Assembly (NCBI GenBank): GCA_051294375.1
Contig: CM119270.1
Location: 7,767,817-7,831,816, forward strand
DNA: 64,000 bases
Source: Paraspadella gotoi
Taxonomy: Eukaryota > Chaetognatha
Direction: 5' to 3'
A program made the position numbers and the translations under genes. The notes beneath the pieces are model-generated. The model was not told the DNA's origin, ran no database searches, and saw nothing but the letters and a program-made list of their open reading frames with translations. Below, piece by piece: positions 13,790 through 24,887 of this stretch (positions are counted from its first letter, which is position 1; each line of letters opens with the position of its first letter).

Positions 13790-14880
13790 GCGTAGGACTG
13801 AGGAGAGAGACAGCGGAGAGAGAGAGAGAGAGATGAAGTAGAGAAGTAGACGGGATCGAGCGATCGAGAGCAGAGAGAGAAAGAGCGAACGAGATGATTG
13901 AGATGACGAGAGATGGAAGGATGAAACGCGAGACAATGCAGAGAGAGAGATGGAAGAGAGAGACGAAGAGAGAATATTGCTGAACGCAGGTTACTCTCGT
14001 TTTTGCTGATGATTGTCAGCAGAGAGAGGAGATAGAAACGAAAGAGACAGAGAAAGATACAGCAGAAAGAGAAGGGCGAAGAGACAGAGAAGAGGAGAGA
14101 GACAGGAAGGTCAGAACATAGCAAGGAGAAGAGACGGAGGAAGGTCAATGAGACATGAGAAAAGGAAGAGACAGCAGGAAGCTGAGAAGAGACAGAGGAA
14201 GAAGAAGCAGAACATGCAGGAATGAGGAAGAGTCCAGACAAAGGGGAAGAGACAGAGGAAGCGGAAGACACCATATGTGAAGGGGGAAGAGACAGAGAAG
14301 AAGAGATGAGAAGAGAGAGAGAGACGGTCAGAAGCGGGCAAGAGATCAGAGAAACGGAAGAGACAAGAATAGTGCGGAAGAGACAGAGGAAGAAGAAGAT
14401 GACACGAGAATGGAAGGACAGACAAGCCGGAAAACAGAGAAGAGGACAGGAAGAGAGGAAGAAAGATGAGAAGAGACGGCAGAGACGAGGCAAGGGCAAA
14501 GGACAAGGGAGCAAGAGATAGAGAAAAAAGGGAAGAGACAGAGGAAGAGGAAGAGACACGGAAAGGGAAGAGACAAGAGGAAGGAGAAGCAGTCCGAAGG
14601 CAAGTGATGCAAGCGACAGAGAAGATGAAGAGACAAAGAAAGAGGAAGAGAGGAGCAAGGAAGAAACAGATAAGGGGAAGAGACAGAGTTAGTGAAGAGA
14701 CGAAAAAATAGATCGTGAAAGAAGAAGAAGAGATGAATAATCGAGATCAAAAAGAGAAAGTAGAGAAAAAGAGATGGAATGAGAGAAGAACAAATATGAA
14801 AATAAAGGACAGAGGAAAGGAAAGAAGGCAAGAACAAAGACGAAAAGAACGAAAGAGGAAGAAAGGAGAAATGGCCCATA
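13790..14880 (+). repeat. 1.1 kb polypurine tract with GGAAGAGACAGAGGAAG motif
   Basis: Almost all purine on the + strand. The motif GGAAGAGACAGAGGAAG recurs irregularly every 25-60 bases. The long frames (up to 301 residues, minus strand) are Ser/Leu/Phe-rich products of the strand bias. They have no splice sites or family likeness. Confidence 0.85.
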
Positions 14881-15095
14881 GAACCAGAGGGTCACTGAAA
14901 AACTTGATTAGTTTGCGCCCGCGACGGCCATTTACACCCACGCCAACAGCCGCAGCAATGGCCTGCCGACGCCGCCCAGCGCGGTTGAGCCTGCTTGCAC
15001 GTTACTCAGGACTATTTTTGACGTCCCGCCAACCGACGCATTTTCCCGCCACCTCCTCCCCCCCCAGCTCTCTACCCCTTTAAGACTGCCATGTA
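14881..15095. other. CpG-rich unique stretch
   Basis: A GC-rich island (CGCCCGCGACGG, GCCGACGCCGCCCAGCGCGG) between the polypurine tract and the CT array. It might be an exon or a promoter of the PDZ gene, but no frame is convincing and the splice ends are not clear. Confidence 0.3.
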
Positions 15096-15332
15096 GAGAA
15101 TTATGGCACGGAAATATACGGTTCAACTTGGAAGACTTAGACTTTGATTCGCCTTTCTCGCTTTCGCTGGTGGAAAGAGTTTTGAGTTGGGTAAATATAT
15201 TTAGCGAGTTTGGAAGGATATATTTTTTTATATTCTCTGTGGGTTTTTTTGTTTGCTTTTTTTATTTTATCTATTACAGAAATAATTTTTTTCTATTCAG
15301 ATGCTACTTCGTAATCAATCAACGTAATTTTT

Positions 15333-15338
<6 letters not shown>

Positions 15339-15422
<84 letters not shown>

Positions 15423-15480
15423 TCACTACTCTCTCTCTCTCTCTCTCTGACTCTCACTCACCCCCTCTCTCTCCACCTCT
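15339..15480. repeat. CT array serving as pyrimidine tract
   Basis: A CT run of about 60 bases, then interrupted CT. It directly precedes the TTTTCTCCCAG acceptor of the candidate exon at 15,496. Confidence 0.9.
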
Positions 15481-15495
15481 CTCCTTTTCTCCCAG

Positions 15496-15735
15496 CAATC
15501 CTCCGTGATGGTGATCGGCGCCGATTGGGAATTCGGGCTTCAACTTTCGGAACCAAAAACGACGCCAACATCGACGCCAAAGTCCGACCAGAAGACGCCG
15601 CCTTGGAACGGAATGCCTGTCCCGCCGTTGCCGGCGTCAAAAGCCGGCGTCACCCCAATCGACGAACAGGCGCCAAAATATCAGGCGGCGCCGATCGAAG
15701 ATTTGATTAAAAACGAATTGAAAGAAGAAAAAAAA
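15496..15735 (+). CDS. Candidate linker exon of the multi-PDZ gene
   Basis: A good acceptor (CTCCTTTTCTCCCAG) opens a frame that starts QSSVMVIGADWEF. It continues Thr/Pro/Lys-rich and ends in an amphipathic stretch around APIEDLIKNELKEEKK. GC content and composition resemble the other linker exons. VMVIGADWE could be the last strand of an upstream PDZ domain, but that is a guess. No good donor was found, and the frame runs on to a stop at 15,865, so the 3' end is arbitrary. Confidence 0.4.
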
Positions 15736-16199
15736 ACTGATTCTCATCTTCTTCTTCCTACTTCTCGTCCGCTTCTTTCCTCTCTCGTCTTCTCCTCGTC
15801 TTCCTCCGCCGCTTCCTCTCATATCTCGGCGATCTTCTGTCTCCGTTCATCTTCAAGCTACGTCTAATCATGGGTTTCCTATGTCTCTTTCTCTTCCTTC
15901 CTTTTTACCCTCCATTTACACTAACGAAGCAGCGGTCTTACACTTTGTCTCCTCTTCCCTAGAGGGCGGTTTTTCCTTCTAACCTTTTCCACCATTCGTC
16001 GCCGAGGTTTATTCCCCTCTTTTTATATTAGCTTCAGTCATCCTCCTTTTTTCTTTCACTTTGCTTTTCTCTTCGTCTTCCCATCTTACTTTTTTTCTTT
16101 CCTCTTTTCTCCCCTATCTTTCTTTCCGCCGCTCCCTTTTTTTTAGCTTTCCTCCCCTCCTTCTTTCCTTTCCTCTTTCCTTCCTTGACTCTTCCTCCA

Positions 16200-16603
16200 C
16201 GTCGAATTCTTCCCAAGAGATTCACCTCGAATCGATTCTGAGGACGATGACAAAGATGACGATGACAACGACGACGACGACAACGATGACGTCAAAGCGA
16301 TAGAAAAATCCTATCAAGAAACAAGACAAACACTTAAACGGCAAATGTTTACAAACAGAAGGCGAAATAGACGACGAAAGTCACGTGACAAAAACATTCA
16401 CATTATCCGCGGGAAAAAAAATAAGAGAAAGAACAACAATTAACAAAAAACGAAATTCAGAAGGGACTGCACAAAATTAGACAAAACTTGTGACGACTTA
16501 ACGGTTCTAAGGGACAAGTAGCCGCTAAACTCGATTACGATGACTTGGATCATGACAACAACAGCAAGAAAAACAAAGAAAGCAATGAAGATGATGATGA
16601 CGA

Positions 16604-16642
<39 letters not shown>

Positions 16643-16750
16643 AGATTAGAGAAAAATCGAGAAAAGACCTTTTGCGAGTCGACGTCCGGAATTGCAAAAA
16701 CGTCGAGGACGAAAACTACAGCGATTTAAACAAAAATATTAAAAACTATT
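16200..16750 (+). other. Asp-run frames between linker exons
   Basis: Two stretches (about 16,200-16,440 and 16,500-16,650) have open frames rich in Asp followed by Lys/Arg/Asn. They are driven by GAC/GAT runs, and each is ended by a stop. No clear splice pair joins them to neighbours. They may be unrecognised acidic linker exons or microsatellites in an intron. Confidence 0.3.
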
Positions 16751-16880
16751 AAAAAAAAAATCAACTTAACATTAACATCGTCAACATTGTCGGTCTCTAT
16801 CCCCAGCGCCGCGCCTGCAATTAAAGCAGCTCCTCTACCTCGATTATTCCACAACACTCTTTAATCAAATTCGCTCAACC

Positions 16881-16905
16881 NNNNNNNNNNNNNNNNNNNN
16901 NNNNN
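16881..16905. other. Assembly gap (25 N)
   Basis: A gap of fixed size 25, probably of unknown true length. It removes the 5' end of the following Pro-rich exon. Other gaps are at 29,121-29,601, 30,160-30,355, 31,145-31,169, 38,764-39,092, 39,762-39,861, 52,975-53,208 and 63,618-63,642. Confidence 0.98.
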
Positions 16906-17152
16906 CCCGCCAACGCCCCACGCTTCGCCCCCCCCCCGACCACGCCGCCCATCCCCCCCAAACATGCCGGCCCCCACATCGAAGGGACGTCCCCCTCGTC
17001 CCGGATCAGTATTTGACTCTGCAGCCGAGTTCGAGGCGTCGTCGTCGTCGTCGCGCTCACCACACAAGGGTCATCATCATCATCATCATCATCATCACCA
17101 TCATCTTCATAACCAGGAGGGAGGAAGGAGGGAGAATCGCGAAGGAGAAAGG
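16906..17152 (+). CDS. Multi-PDZ gene, Pro/His-rich linker exon (copy A)
   Basis: The frame runs from the gap through PPTPHASPPPRPRRPSPP, then Ser-rich sequence, then eleven His codons, ending REGER at an AGG|GTGAGT donor. In this copy the donor is phase 0; the second copy (ending 24,887) has one more A just before it. The 5' end is lost in the gap. Low-complexity linkers between PDZ domains are usual in scaffold proteins. The His run is encoded by mixed CAT/CAC but mainly CAT. The role is unknown. Confidence 0.55.
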
Positions 17153-17492
17153 GTGAGTAATGAGTTGCTACTTACGGACGTGGAACAAAAAGTATTAATA
17201 AATAAACTCAGAAATTAATAATATTTATTCAAGAAATGTTTTAAAACTACATATATATAATATATCAGCATACATATTGAGAAGAATCGTTGCCTCTTTT
17301 TCTTTTGAGAGCATCGACATCTCGCCGTTCAATCGATCACAAAAGGGACAAAAACCGAGCGTTCAACTCTGAAATTCGCAACGCCAATTTTTCGCGCGCA
17401 TTTCATTTCCATGACTCTTTCTTATTCGTCAAGCTGTCGCCTTCGTCGTCGTCGTCGTCGTCTTCTTTGTATCCTCGTCTTTGTCGTAGTCG

Positions 17493-17532
<40 letters not shown>

Positions 17533-17820
17533 TTTTTTCAGGGTTTTTGACGCTTTGATGCCAGGAATCGATTTTGCCTTTTAGGTCAACGCGACGAAAC
17601 GAGATTGAGAAAAAAGCGACGACTTTTTTCGCGATTCACTTTTCCAAGTTCGCCTTTTATTATGTTTTTAATGTAAATAATATAATATGAAATAATATCG
17701 AAATGACAGAGAAATGACATCGTATTGTCATTGTAAAATAATAGCAAGAGCTTCATATAAATAAAAAGTCGGTGAACTCGGATATATCTTTGCGAATCCT
17801 AAAGCTAAGACCCAGTAGAT

Positions 17821-17849
17821 ACACATACATACATACATACATACATACA

Positions 17850-17881
<32 letters not shown>

Positions 17882-17981
17882 CATAATAATACAAACTACA
17901 TACATACATACATACATACATACATACATACATACATACATACATACATACATACATACATACATACATACATACATACAT
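17821..17981. repeat. (CATA)n tetranucleotide array
   Basis: Two CATA blocks broken by ATATACATAATAATACAAAC. The matching array in copy B (25,566-25,612) is much shorter. Confidence 0.95.
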
Positions 17982-18048
17982 AACTCTCGCGCTATTTTCC
18001 TTTTCATAAGAATAAGATTTTGGACAGAGAGTACAACTGTTTCAAAAC

Positions 18049-18096
18049 TGGGTCATTATACTGGTCATTATACTGGTCATTATACTGGTGATTTAA
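18049..18096 (+). repeat. 12-13 bp repeat TGGTCATTATAC
   Basis: Three to four direct copies, also present in copy B (25,676-25,720). Confidence 0.85.
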
Positions 18097-18134
18097 ACTG
18101 GTCAATATACATTTAAAACGTAAAATTAAGGGCA

Positions 18135-18940
18135 TTAAGAAAAAGGGTCATTCAATTCACTCAAATAGGCTAAAATGGAGTACAAATTCAGAAAGCTGAA
18201 GCTCCATGGCGATTCCGAAAAATGTATTACACTTTAAGCATTTGATGCATTCTACCCCATTTTATATCGGTTTTAATTATAATATAAAATAAAAGAAACC
18301 TATCTGAAAGTGCAGGTCAAACGAAAAATCCAATCCATCTGATATTTTTTATGAATTTTTTGATTACTGAATTAGAAAAATGTAATAGAGAGACATTTTA
18401 AATTTCAACTTGTATCCTTGAAAAATGAAATGTTTTTAAACTTTAACCTGAATTATTTCTAACTGGAACGCGTTTATCAAAATGTCTCTCTATTACATTT
18501 TTACAAATGTTTTTAAGATTGCTAATCAAATTTTTAATTCAATATTATTGCAGTCGTTTAGGCTGCAACTCTCAAATTCATGTAGATCATTGTAGCTCGA
18601 ATTCTTTACCACTCTTTAACTGAAATTTTGTTCATGACTGAAAACCAACAGAGTAACGAGATTAATTGTTAATTCCCCCTTCTAAACTATCCATACCGTG
18701 TTTTAACTTCTACCTAGATTTTTACAACAGACTGAAAAACAATCTTTAAAAATGTGCTTACCCATTTAACTTAACAATTTTGTTATTTACCCATTTAAAA
18801 AAAATGATTGAAACAGAATGTTTACATATAAATAAGAACTTATTATTTTGTATTACTGATGACTATAATGTATTTCTCGATATATTAGCACTAACACATC
18901 AATGATTACGTATTGTTATGCTGAATGACTTTCCTCTTAA
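18135..18940. mobile_element. 0.8 kb TTAA-flanked non-autonomous element
   Basis: Bounded by TTAA on both sides (18,135-18,138 and 18,937-18,940). The corresponding place in copy B (25,762-25,765) has a single TTAA and no insert. Ends are imperfect inverted repeats sharing GTCATTCA (left GAAAAAGGGTCATTCA, right complement GAGGAAAGTCATTCA). Target duplication of TTAA is the habit of piggyBac-type transposases. No coding capacity. Inside it, 18,376-18,399 and 18,479-18,502 are exact 24-nt inverted repeats. Confidence 0.75.
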
Positions 18941-19396
18941 TGAATTACGGTAAAGAGAGGTTCAGACTAGAAGAGATTGAATATTTTATGAAACGTGGTT
19001 CAGTCGAGATTCAATTTGTTGTTTACGGGATTTTTACACGATAAATTTAAAATACTTTAAATTTTGAAGGGAGATGGATGTTAGTGCTATTTATTTGATT
19101 AAATCGGGCAGATTTTGGTATCACTTATTTTGCAGTACAAAAATGATGATTCATTCGGTGTCGTCTGAGAAGTTCGTTGAGTCTACAACTAATCATAATG
19201 ATTTTCCATCCAAACTCCAATGTCATTACGAGAAATTAACGAAACTCGTACAGCGAATTTAATGAATTTTTTTCCCGTAACGACGAATGGTTACTCCGCA
19301 AGCGCTCAACGTTTGGCGTAGTTGCGACTTCAAATAGGCAGAGTCGAGGTTAGTTATTGGGGGACAATAAACGCCCATAAACATTACGCGAGTGAA

Positions 19397-19499
<103 letters not shown>

Positions 19500-19799
19500 A
19501 ATTGTGTAACCGTCCACTGATCTAAGTCGTAAAACGACTTTGTAACTTTTCGCAACAAAACAGATAGTCAAACGTTTGTGATTTTATGATATTATGGAAC
19601 GTATAAAACTTTAAGATTATGTCATTGGTGAAGAGTATTCTATAAAATAATCTTTCATCTTCTCTTTCTACTCCCTTCATTTTTCTTTCGCTTTTTTCAA
19701 CTTTTTTTTCCACATTTTTTCTCCTTTTCAGTTTCAATTTTCCGCTTTGCAATTTATTTTATCGAAATCGCGTTCCTTTCTTTCGATTTTCACTCTTTT

Positions 19800-19995
19800 C
19801 TTTTTCTATTTTCTATTTTTCTTTTTTCTATTTTCTTATATCGATATCGACGAGGTTACTTTCTTTCGAGTTTCACTGTTTTCCTTTTTTATATTTTTCT
19901 ATTTTTCTATTTTTCTTTTTCTATTTTCTTATATCGATATCGACGAGGTTACTTTCTTTCCAGTTTCACTGTTTTCCTTTTATATTTTTCTCTCC
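19800..19995 (+). repeat. Tandem pair of about 90 bp
   Basis: Two copies of a block containing TATCGATATCGACGAGGTTACTTTCTTTC and TTTCACTGTTTTCC. Also seen in copy B at 26,640-26,790. Confidence 0.8.
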
Positions 19996-20353
19996 GTAAA
20001 AAGAGTGAACATAAAAAGAACAGAAAAAGTGAAACAGCGACAACAAAGGCACTCAATCACTATGCAAATGAAGGGCTTTCCTATCTCTTTCCCTCCTTTT
20101 TTCTTTCCTTATCTTTTTTATTTAAATCTTTACATTTTCCTCTCCGAGATTATTCTTATTATTACGTTCACTCTCAAATATAGTATACAGTAAAAGAATA
20201 TTTATATAAACATATAAAGTAATTTATAACATGATAATTATAATAAATTAAAGAAAGTAAAATCCATTTTTTTACTTTATTTTAACACCAGTCCTATGAA
20301 ACTATTTTTCCCATGGTTCTAATGTATCCCATGTAACCAGACTCTATTTTATT

Positions 20354-20403
20354 CTTTCTCTCTCTCCCTCTCTCTCTTCTCTCTCTCTCTCTCTCTCTCT
20401 CTC

Positions 20404-20437
<34 letters not shown>

Positions 20438-20482
20438 CCTCCTCCCTCCCTCTCTCCTCTCTCTCCCTCTCTCTTCTCTCTC
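20354..20482. repeat. CT-rich pyrimidine tract before exon 20,490
   Basis: Interrupted CT/CCT tract leading straight into TCATCTCAG. Confidence 0.9.
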
Positions 20483-20489
20483 ATCTCAG

Positions 20490-20613
20490 ATCCCAACCCC
20501 CACGGACACCCCCAGAATCCGAGCCAACGACGACAACGACGCCGGCGCAAGCGAGTCTGCGGCACCAACCGAATTCTCAGTCCTCAGCCTCGTCCAAGAG
20601 TCAAAGAGAAACG
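20490..20613 (+). CDS. Multi-PDZ gene, Ser/Gln/Pro linker exon (copy A)
   Basis: The acceptor is TCATCTCAG and the donor is ACG|GTGAGA. Length 124 is not a multiple of three, whereas copy B (27,311-27,439) is 129, exactly 43 codons and phase 0 at both ends. The shared 3' half reads QASLRHQPNSQSSASSKSQRET in the frame that joins correctly to the next exon. The 5' half differs by several indels, so its sequence is uncertain. Polar linker, function unknown. Confidence 0.6.
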
Positions 20614-20939
20614 GTGAGAGAGAGAGAGAGAGAGAGAGGAGGAGAGAGAGAGGGAGAGGGAGAGAGAGAGAGGGAGAGGGAGGGAGAGGACAGAGAGAGC
20701 GCCACACAAAAGCGCAGCTGGCGGCATCCCCTTTGATTCTGACCGGAAGTGACCGCGAGAATACTTCGATGGCGCCGTTTCGATGAATGACAACTGGGCG
20801 AGTGGCATTTGAGTAGTAATATTATTTTTTTAACGGGGCTTTTATAATAAAACTCCGCTAAAAGAGAAAAAAAAGGTTGAATAACGGTAGGAAACTGAAA
20901 AAAAAATTTATCAGCACGAATGAATATCAAAAATTTAAG

Positions 20940-20962
20940 AGAGAGAGAGAGAGAGACGAGAG

Positions 20963-21027
<65 letters not shown>
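20940..21027. repeat. (GA)n array
   Basis: A long GA run with three interruptions. The copy B counterpart is at 27,725-27,758. Confidence 0.95.
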
Positions 21028-21029
<2 letters not shown>

Positions 21030-21954
21030 GAAAAACGATATTTTCGGTTCCACCGCAAATCGATCCCAAGGTGGCACCAGACGAAAGACGAGAATTTGTG
21101 TTCTCATATAAAAAGTATAGGAAGCTAAAGTGACATAGAAAATGGACGGATATAACTATAATGTATAAGAATGATCAAAGACGAAAAAATGAATAAGAAA
21201 GAAAAAATATACCTTGAATAAAAATAAAAACAAAAAAACAAACGAAGTAAATAATCCTTAAATAGATAGAGTAAATAAAATATATTTAAAAATTATAATG
21301 GTTAACTTTAAAGAATATTCGCTGATCACATAAAGGCTGGTTGACCTCCAGTGGGGATCAAAATGTGTCCAAAAGATACACCCCCGGAGGGCCGAAGTGG
21401 ACAAAAGCGAAAGGCCCATCGTCAAGGCATCGCCAGCGGTTTAAAGTACTGAAAAAAAGTTCAAGTCTTTATCTCTCTCTCGCCCTTTCCTTCTTTCTCT
21501 CTTTTCTCTTTCTCTCTTTCTTCTCAAAATTCGGTTTGATCTTTTACTGAATAATGAAGTCTTTTTCCTTTTTTTCATAATAAAATTCTTTTATTAGTTT
21601 AAAAAGCAAACGAACATCATTTTCAGCCGATGTACGTACTTCTTATTTTTTATATTTTATATTTTTATATTCTTTGTTTTTAAATTCTTTACGTAACAAT
21701 TACTTTTCATTTTCTCGCGTCAAATTGGTTTTTCGCTCAAAACATTTTTTTTTTGTTGTTGTTTCTTTTATTTCCTGATTAATTTTAAATAATCCCACCG
21801 ATTCATAATTTCCAATTTTTTTTCTTCATTCTTCTAAACCTTCTTAAATTAACTCGACAAACATCTTTCATATTCCTCCCTTCCTCCCTTTTCTCCCATA
21901 TTTCCTCTTCTCCCTTTCCCTTTTCTTCTTTTTCCCTCGTTCCTTCTCTATTCA

Positions 21955-22150
21955 CTTCTTCCTCGTCATTCCCCCCTCTCACTTCCTCCCTTTCCTCCTT
22001 TTTTTTCTTTTTCTCCTCTTTCCTTCTTTAATCTCTTCTTCCTCGTCACGTCCCCCTCTCACTTCCTCCTTTCCCCTCTTCTTTTTCTCCTCTTTTCCTT
22101 CTCTATCACTTCTTCCTCGTCGCGTTCCCCCTCTCACTTCCTCCCGTCAA
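21955..22150 (+). repeat. Three tandem copies of a 70-80 bp pyrimidine unit
   Basis: Each unit contains CTTCTTCCTCGTC followed by CCCCCTCTCACTTCCTCC. A counterpart lies at 28,680-28,875. Confidence 0.8.
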
Positions 22151-22346
22151 CGTCAAAATACGTCACCGTCCATTGCGCGCGTTTCCGTTCCCTGGGTGTT
22201 CCGTCATCGTCGTCATTATCGTCGTCGTCGTCGTCGTCGCTTTCATATTCGGTGACTTCTCGACTAAAACAGAAAATGCAATCATATAAAAGAAGTCATC
22301 AGAGGAATACAATACATTAAAAAAAATAAGAGAGAAAAAAAGGAAA

Positions 22347-22860
22347 TTAACTAAATAAAATAATAGCCCCTATCTCCCTTTTTCCCCTCTCTCCCTTTTT
22401 TAACTAAATAAAATAATAGCCCCTATCTCCCTTTTTCCCCTCTCTCCTTTTTTAACTAAATAAAATAATAGCCCCTATCTCCCTTTTTCCCCTCTCTCCC
22501 TTTTTTAACTAAATAAAATAATAGCCCCTATCTCCCTTTTTCCCCTATCTCCCTTTTTTAACTAATAAAGTAATAGCCCCTATTTCCCTTTTTCCCCTAT
22601 CTCCTTTTTTAACTAAATAAAATAATAGCCCCTATCTCCTTTTCCCCTATCTCCCTTTTTTAACTAAATAAAATAATAGCCCCTATCTCCCTTTTTCCCC
22701 TATACCATTTTCCCCTATCTACCTTTTTCCCCTATCTCCCTTTTTCCCCTATCCCGCTTTTTTAACTAAATAAAATAATAGCCCCTTTCTCCCTTTTCTC
22801 CTATCTACCTTTTTCCCCTGTCTCCCTTTTTCCCCATCTCCATTTTTCCCCTCTCTCCCC
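22347..22860 (+). repeat. 53-bp minisatellite
   Basis: Units begin TTAACTAAATAAAATAATAG at 22,347, 22,400, 22,452, 22,505 and 22,558, then become less regular. Each is followed by CCCCTATCTCCCTTTTTCCCC. The second copy of the block has its equivalent mostly lost in a 481-base gap (29,121-29,601). Confidence 0.9.
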
Positions 22861-22897
22861 GCGTTTCTCTCTTTTATTCATCAACCTCCCTTCATAG

Positions 22898-23227
22898 GCA
22901 AGCGAAAGAGAGGACAGTCGGGCGAACATCATCGTCATCATCATCACATCATCATCATCGTCACCATCATCATCAATCGCAAGATCAGCAGCAACAGCAG
23001 TTCCAGCAGCAGGGATCTCGATGCAGCTCCAGCGGCGGAGCGCGGGGTGCGCGACTCCGCCGACGAGCAGCCAATCAGGAGGCGATCTCTCGAGCGGCAG
23101 CCAATCGGCGAAGAAGCCGCGTCACCACCATCATCATCATCGTCATCATCACATCAGCAGCAGCAGCATCATCAACACGTCGCGCAGCATCACCACCATC
23201 AAAAGGGGAAACGATTCTGCCGAAAGG
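22898..23227 (+). CDS. Multi-PDZ gene, His/Gln-rich linker exon (copy A)
   Basis: The acceptor TTCATAG and donor AGG|GTGAGA match copy B exactly. Length is 330 against 333 in B. The difference comes from four 1-base losses and one 1-base gain, so the ends are in phase but the middle is out of frame. Copy B is the better model for the protein. Confidence 0.6.
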
Positions 23228-23351
23228 GTGAGAGGGAGAACGAGAAAGAAACAATGAATGAGAAAGAGAAGAGAAAAAAAAGGAGACGGAAAAGTGGAAA
23301 TTTTAGAGAAAGAATACTATGCAAAAAAGAAATAATGAGAAAAGAAGAGAG

Positions 23352-23356
<5 letters not shown>

Positions 23357-23432
<76 letters not shown>
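23357..23432. repeat. (GA)n array
   Basis: Pure GA run in the intron. The matching place in copy B is mostly a gap (30,160-30,355). Confidence 0.95.
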
Positions 23433-23435
<3 letters not shown>

Positions 23436-23649
23436 AAACGTCGTCGCAATTCGGAAAAGGTATTCAATTAGTATTTTTACACATTCGTTCTTCCCCTCCT
23501 CCTCTTTCTCCTTCTTTTCTTTCCTCCTCTTCTTTCCTCCTCCTCTTCTTTCTCCGTTCGTCTCGTCGTTCTCTCTTCCTCGATATCCTCCTCCTCTTCC
23601 TCCTCCTCCTCCTACTCCTCCGCCCGTGCGCATGACGACCTATTCACAG

Positions 23650-24293
23650 ACGACGTCGTCGACGTCATCGCTTCACCATCCCCACAGCAACATCAAAAGC
23701 AACAACAACATCACCCGAAAGACCCCAAACTTCACCATCAACCTCACGCTCACCATCACCAACATCATCATCATCACCAGCACCCCGAGAATGTGCACGC
23801 TGCAAGAAAATCCTCACCGACGCAACGGCGACTCTCACCGCCACAACGACGACAACGTCAACAACAACAACGACGATCCTATCCCGAGGACGACGACGAC
23901 AACCGAAGCAGCAGCCACAACAGCAACGGCAATCTCCTGGAGGACGAAGACGACGACGACGAAGAAGAATACGACGACTGCTACCGCGACGACGACGACG
24001 ACGACGAACGACGAGGCGGACGCTCCCGTCAGAGGATGCTCCCGACTCGGCGTCTCTGCCGGCCACGCTGCTCTCCGGCGGCGCCTGCGGCGGCCCTCGA
24101 CGACGACGACGACGACAGCGACGACGACGTTGAGCGGGGAGCGTCGCCATCCGAAGCGTCAACACTTCGCCCGCACGAAGACTCTCTCCGAGGACGGATC
24201 GCCGGCCATCAGCGCGGAAATTCTGGGAACCGCCGAGGGCCGTCGTGCTCGAGCGGGACCCCACGGAGCCGACGCTGGGGATCAGCATCGTTG
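23650..24293 (+). CDS. Multi-PDZ gene, His/Asp/Asn linker plus start of a PDZ domain (copy A)
   Basis: The acceptor is CTATTCACAG and the donor is ATCGTTG|GTGAGT (phase 1). The 5' part encodes Thr/Ser, then His/Gln-rich, then Asp-rich sequence (HNDDNVNNNN, LLEDEDDDDEEEYDD). The 3' end reads WEPPRAVVLERDPTEPTLGISIVG, the first strands of a PDZ domain with its GLGF-like loop (LGIS). Two single-base problems break the frame in this copy. A C is missing after CATCCCCAC compared with copy B. About one extra A in GCGGAAATTCTGG separates the His/Asp frame from the PDZ frame. The domain continues at 39,590, where the phase fits exactly. Confidence 0.7.
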
Positions 24294-24756
24294 GTGAGTT
24301 GGGGGGGGGGGGCTGGGGGGGAGGAAGAGGGGAAGTTAGGGTTGTTGTTATTATGGTTTATGATGTTTGCGAAGTGGTCGAGTTAACTTTGGTAGATGTT
24401 ATTCTCGTTTTATTGTTATAATGTTTTTTTTTTTTTTTTGGTTTGTTTAGAGTTTGCATTTAAGTTTTTTGAGGGGGTTTGTTATTACGAACTTGTTGAG
24501 TCTCGGTCATTGCTTGGCTTCCGATTGTTGTTGTTTTGTTCGTATTGTTTTTATTGTAATTTTTATTTTAGGTAATGATATTGTGAATGTTGTTTATGTG
24601 ATGCGGTCGTCATTTCAACGCCTCAAAAAGTTCGGTTCGTGGTTGTCACTCATGTCTATTATATTAATCGTCTCGTGGTGGGAAAAAAGCTTTTTGCCCT
24701 TGTTGCCTTTATTATTATAAAATTGAATGATAATTTAACATTGTTTTTACGTTTGA
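24294..24756 (+). other. Start of intron after the PDZ half-exon (copy A)
   Basis: Begins with a poly-G patch. From 24,468 it is matched by 38,378-38,690, and less well by 31,510-31,930. The three versions show that the sequence after 24,756 really continues at 38,690. Confidence 0.7.
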
Positions 24757-24887
24757 GCCGAGTTCGACGGCGTCGTCGTCGTCGTCGCGTCACCATCACA
24801 AGGGTCATCATCATCATCATCATCATCATCACCATCATCTTCATAACCAGGAGGGAGGAAGGAGGGAGAATCGCGAAGGAAGAAAGG
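24757..24887 (+). CDS. Multi-PDZ gene, 3' part of His-rich exon (copy B)
   Basis: Repeats the 3' end of the exon ending at 17,152. It has indels around TTCGACGGCGTCG and one more A before the AAGG|GTGAGT donor, which changes the phase relative to copy A. The 5' part is absent because the block starts here. Confidence 0.5.

Noticed and set aside
13753-14879. 301- and 177-residue minus-strand frames resembling membrane proteins
   Set aside because: Leu/Ser/Phe richness follows from the polypyrimidine strand; overlapping frames are equally open and no protein pattern is visible.
22347-22860. Regular 53-bp units considered as a CRISPR-like array
   Set aside because: Units are simple tandem copies with no unique spacers, in an animal intron.
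23199-24288. Minus-strand frames of 144 and 207 residues opposite the linker exons
   Set aside because: Shadows of CAN/GAN-rich coding sequence; the plus strand has splice sites and PDZ continuity.
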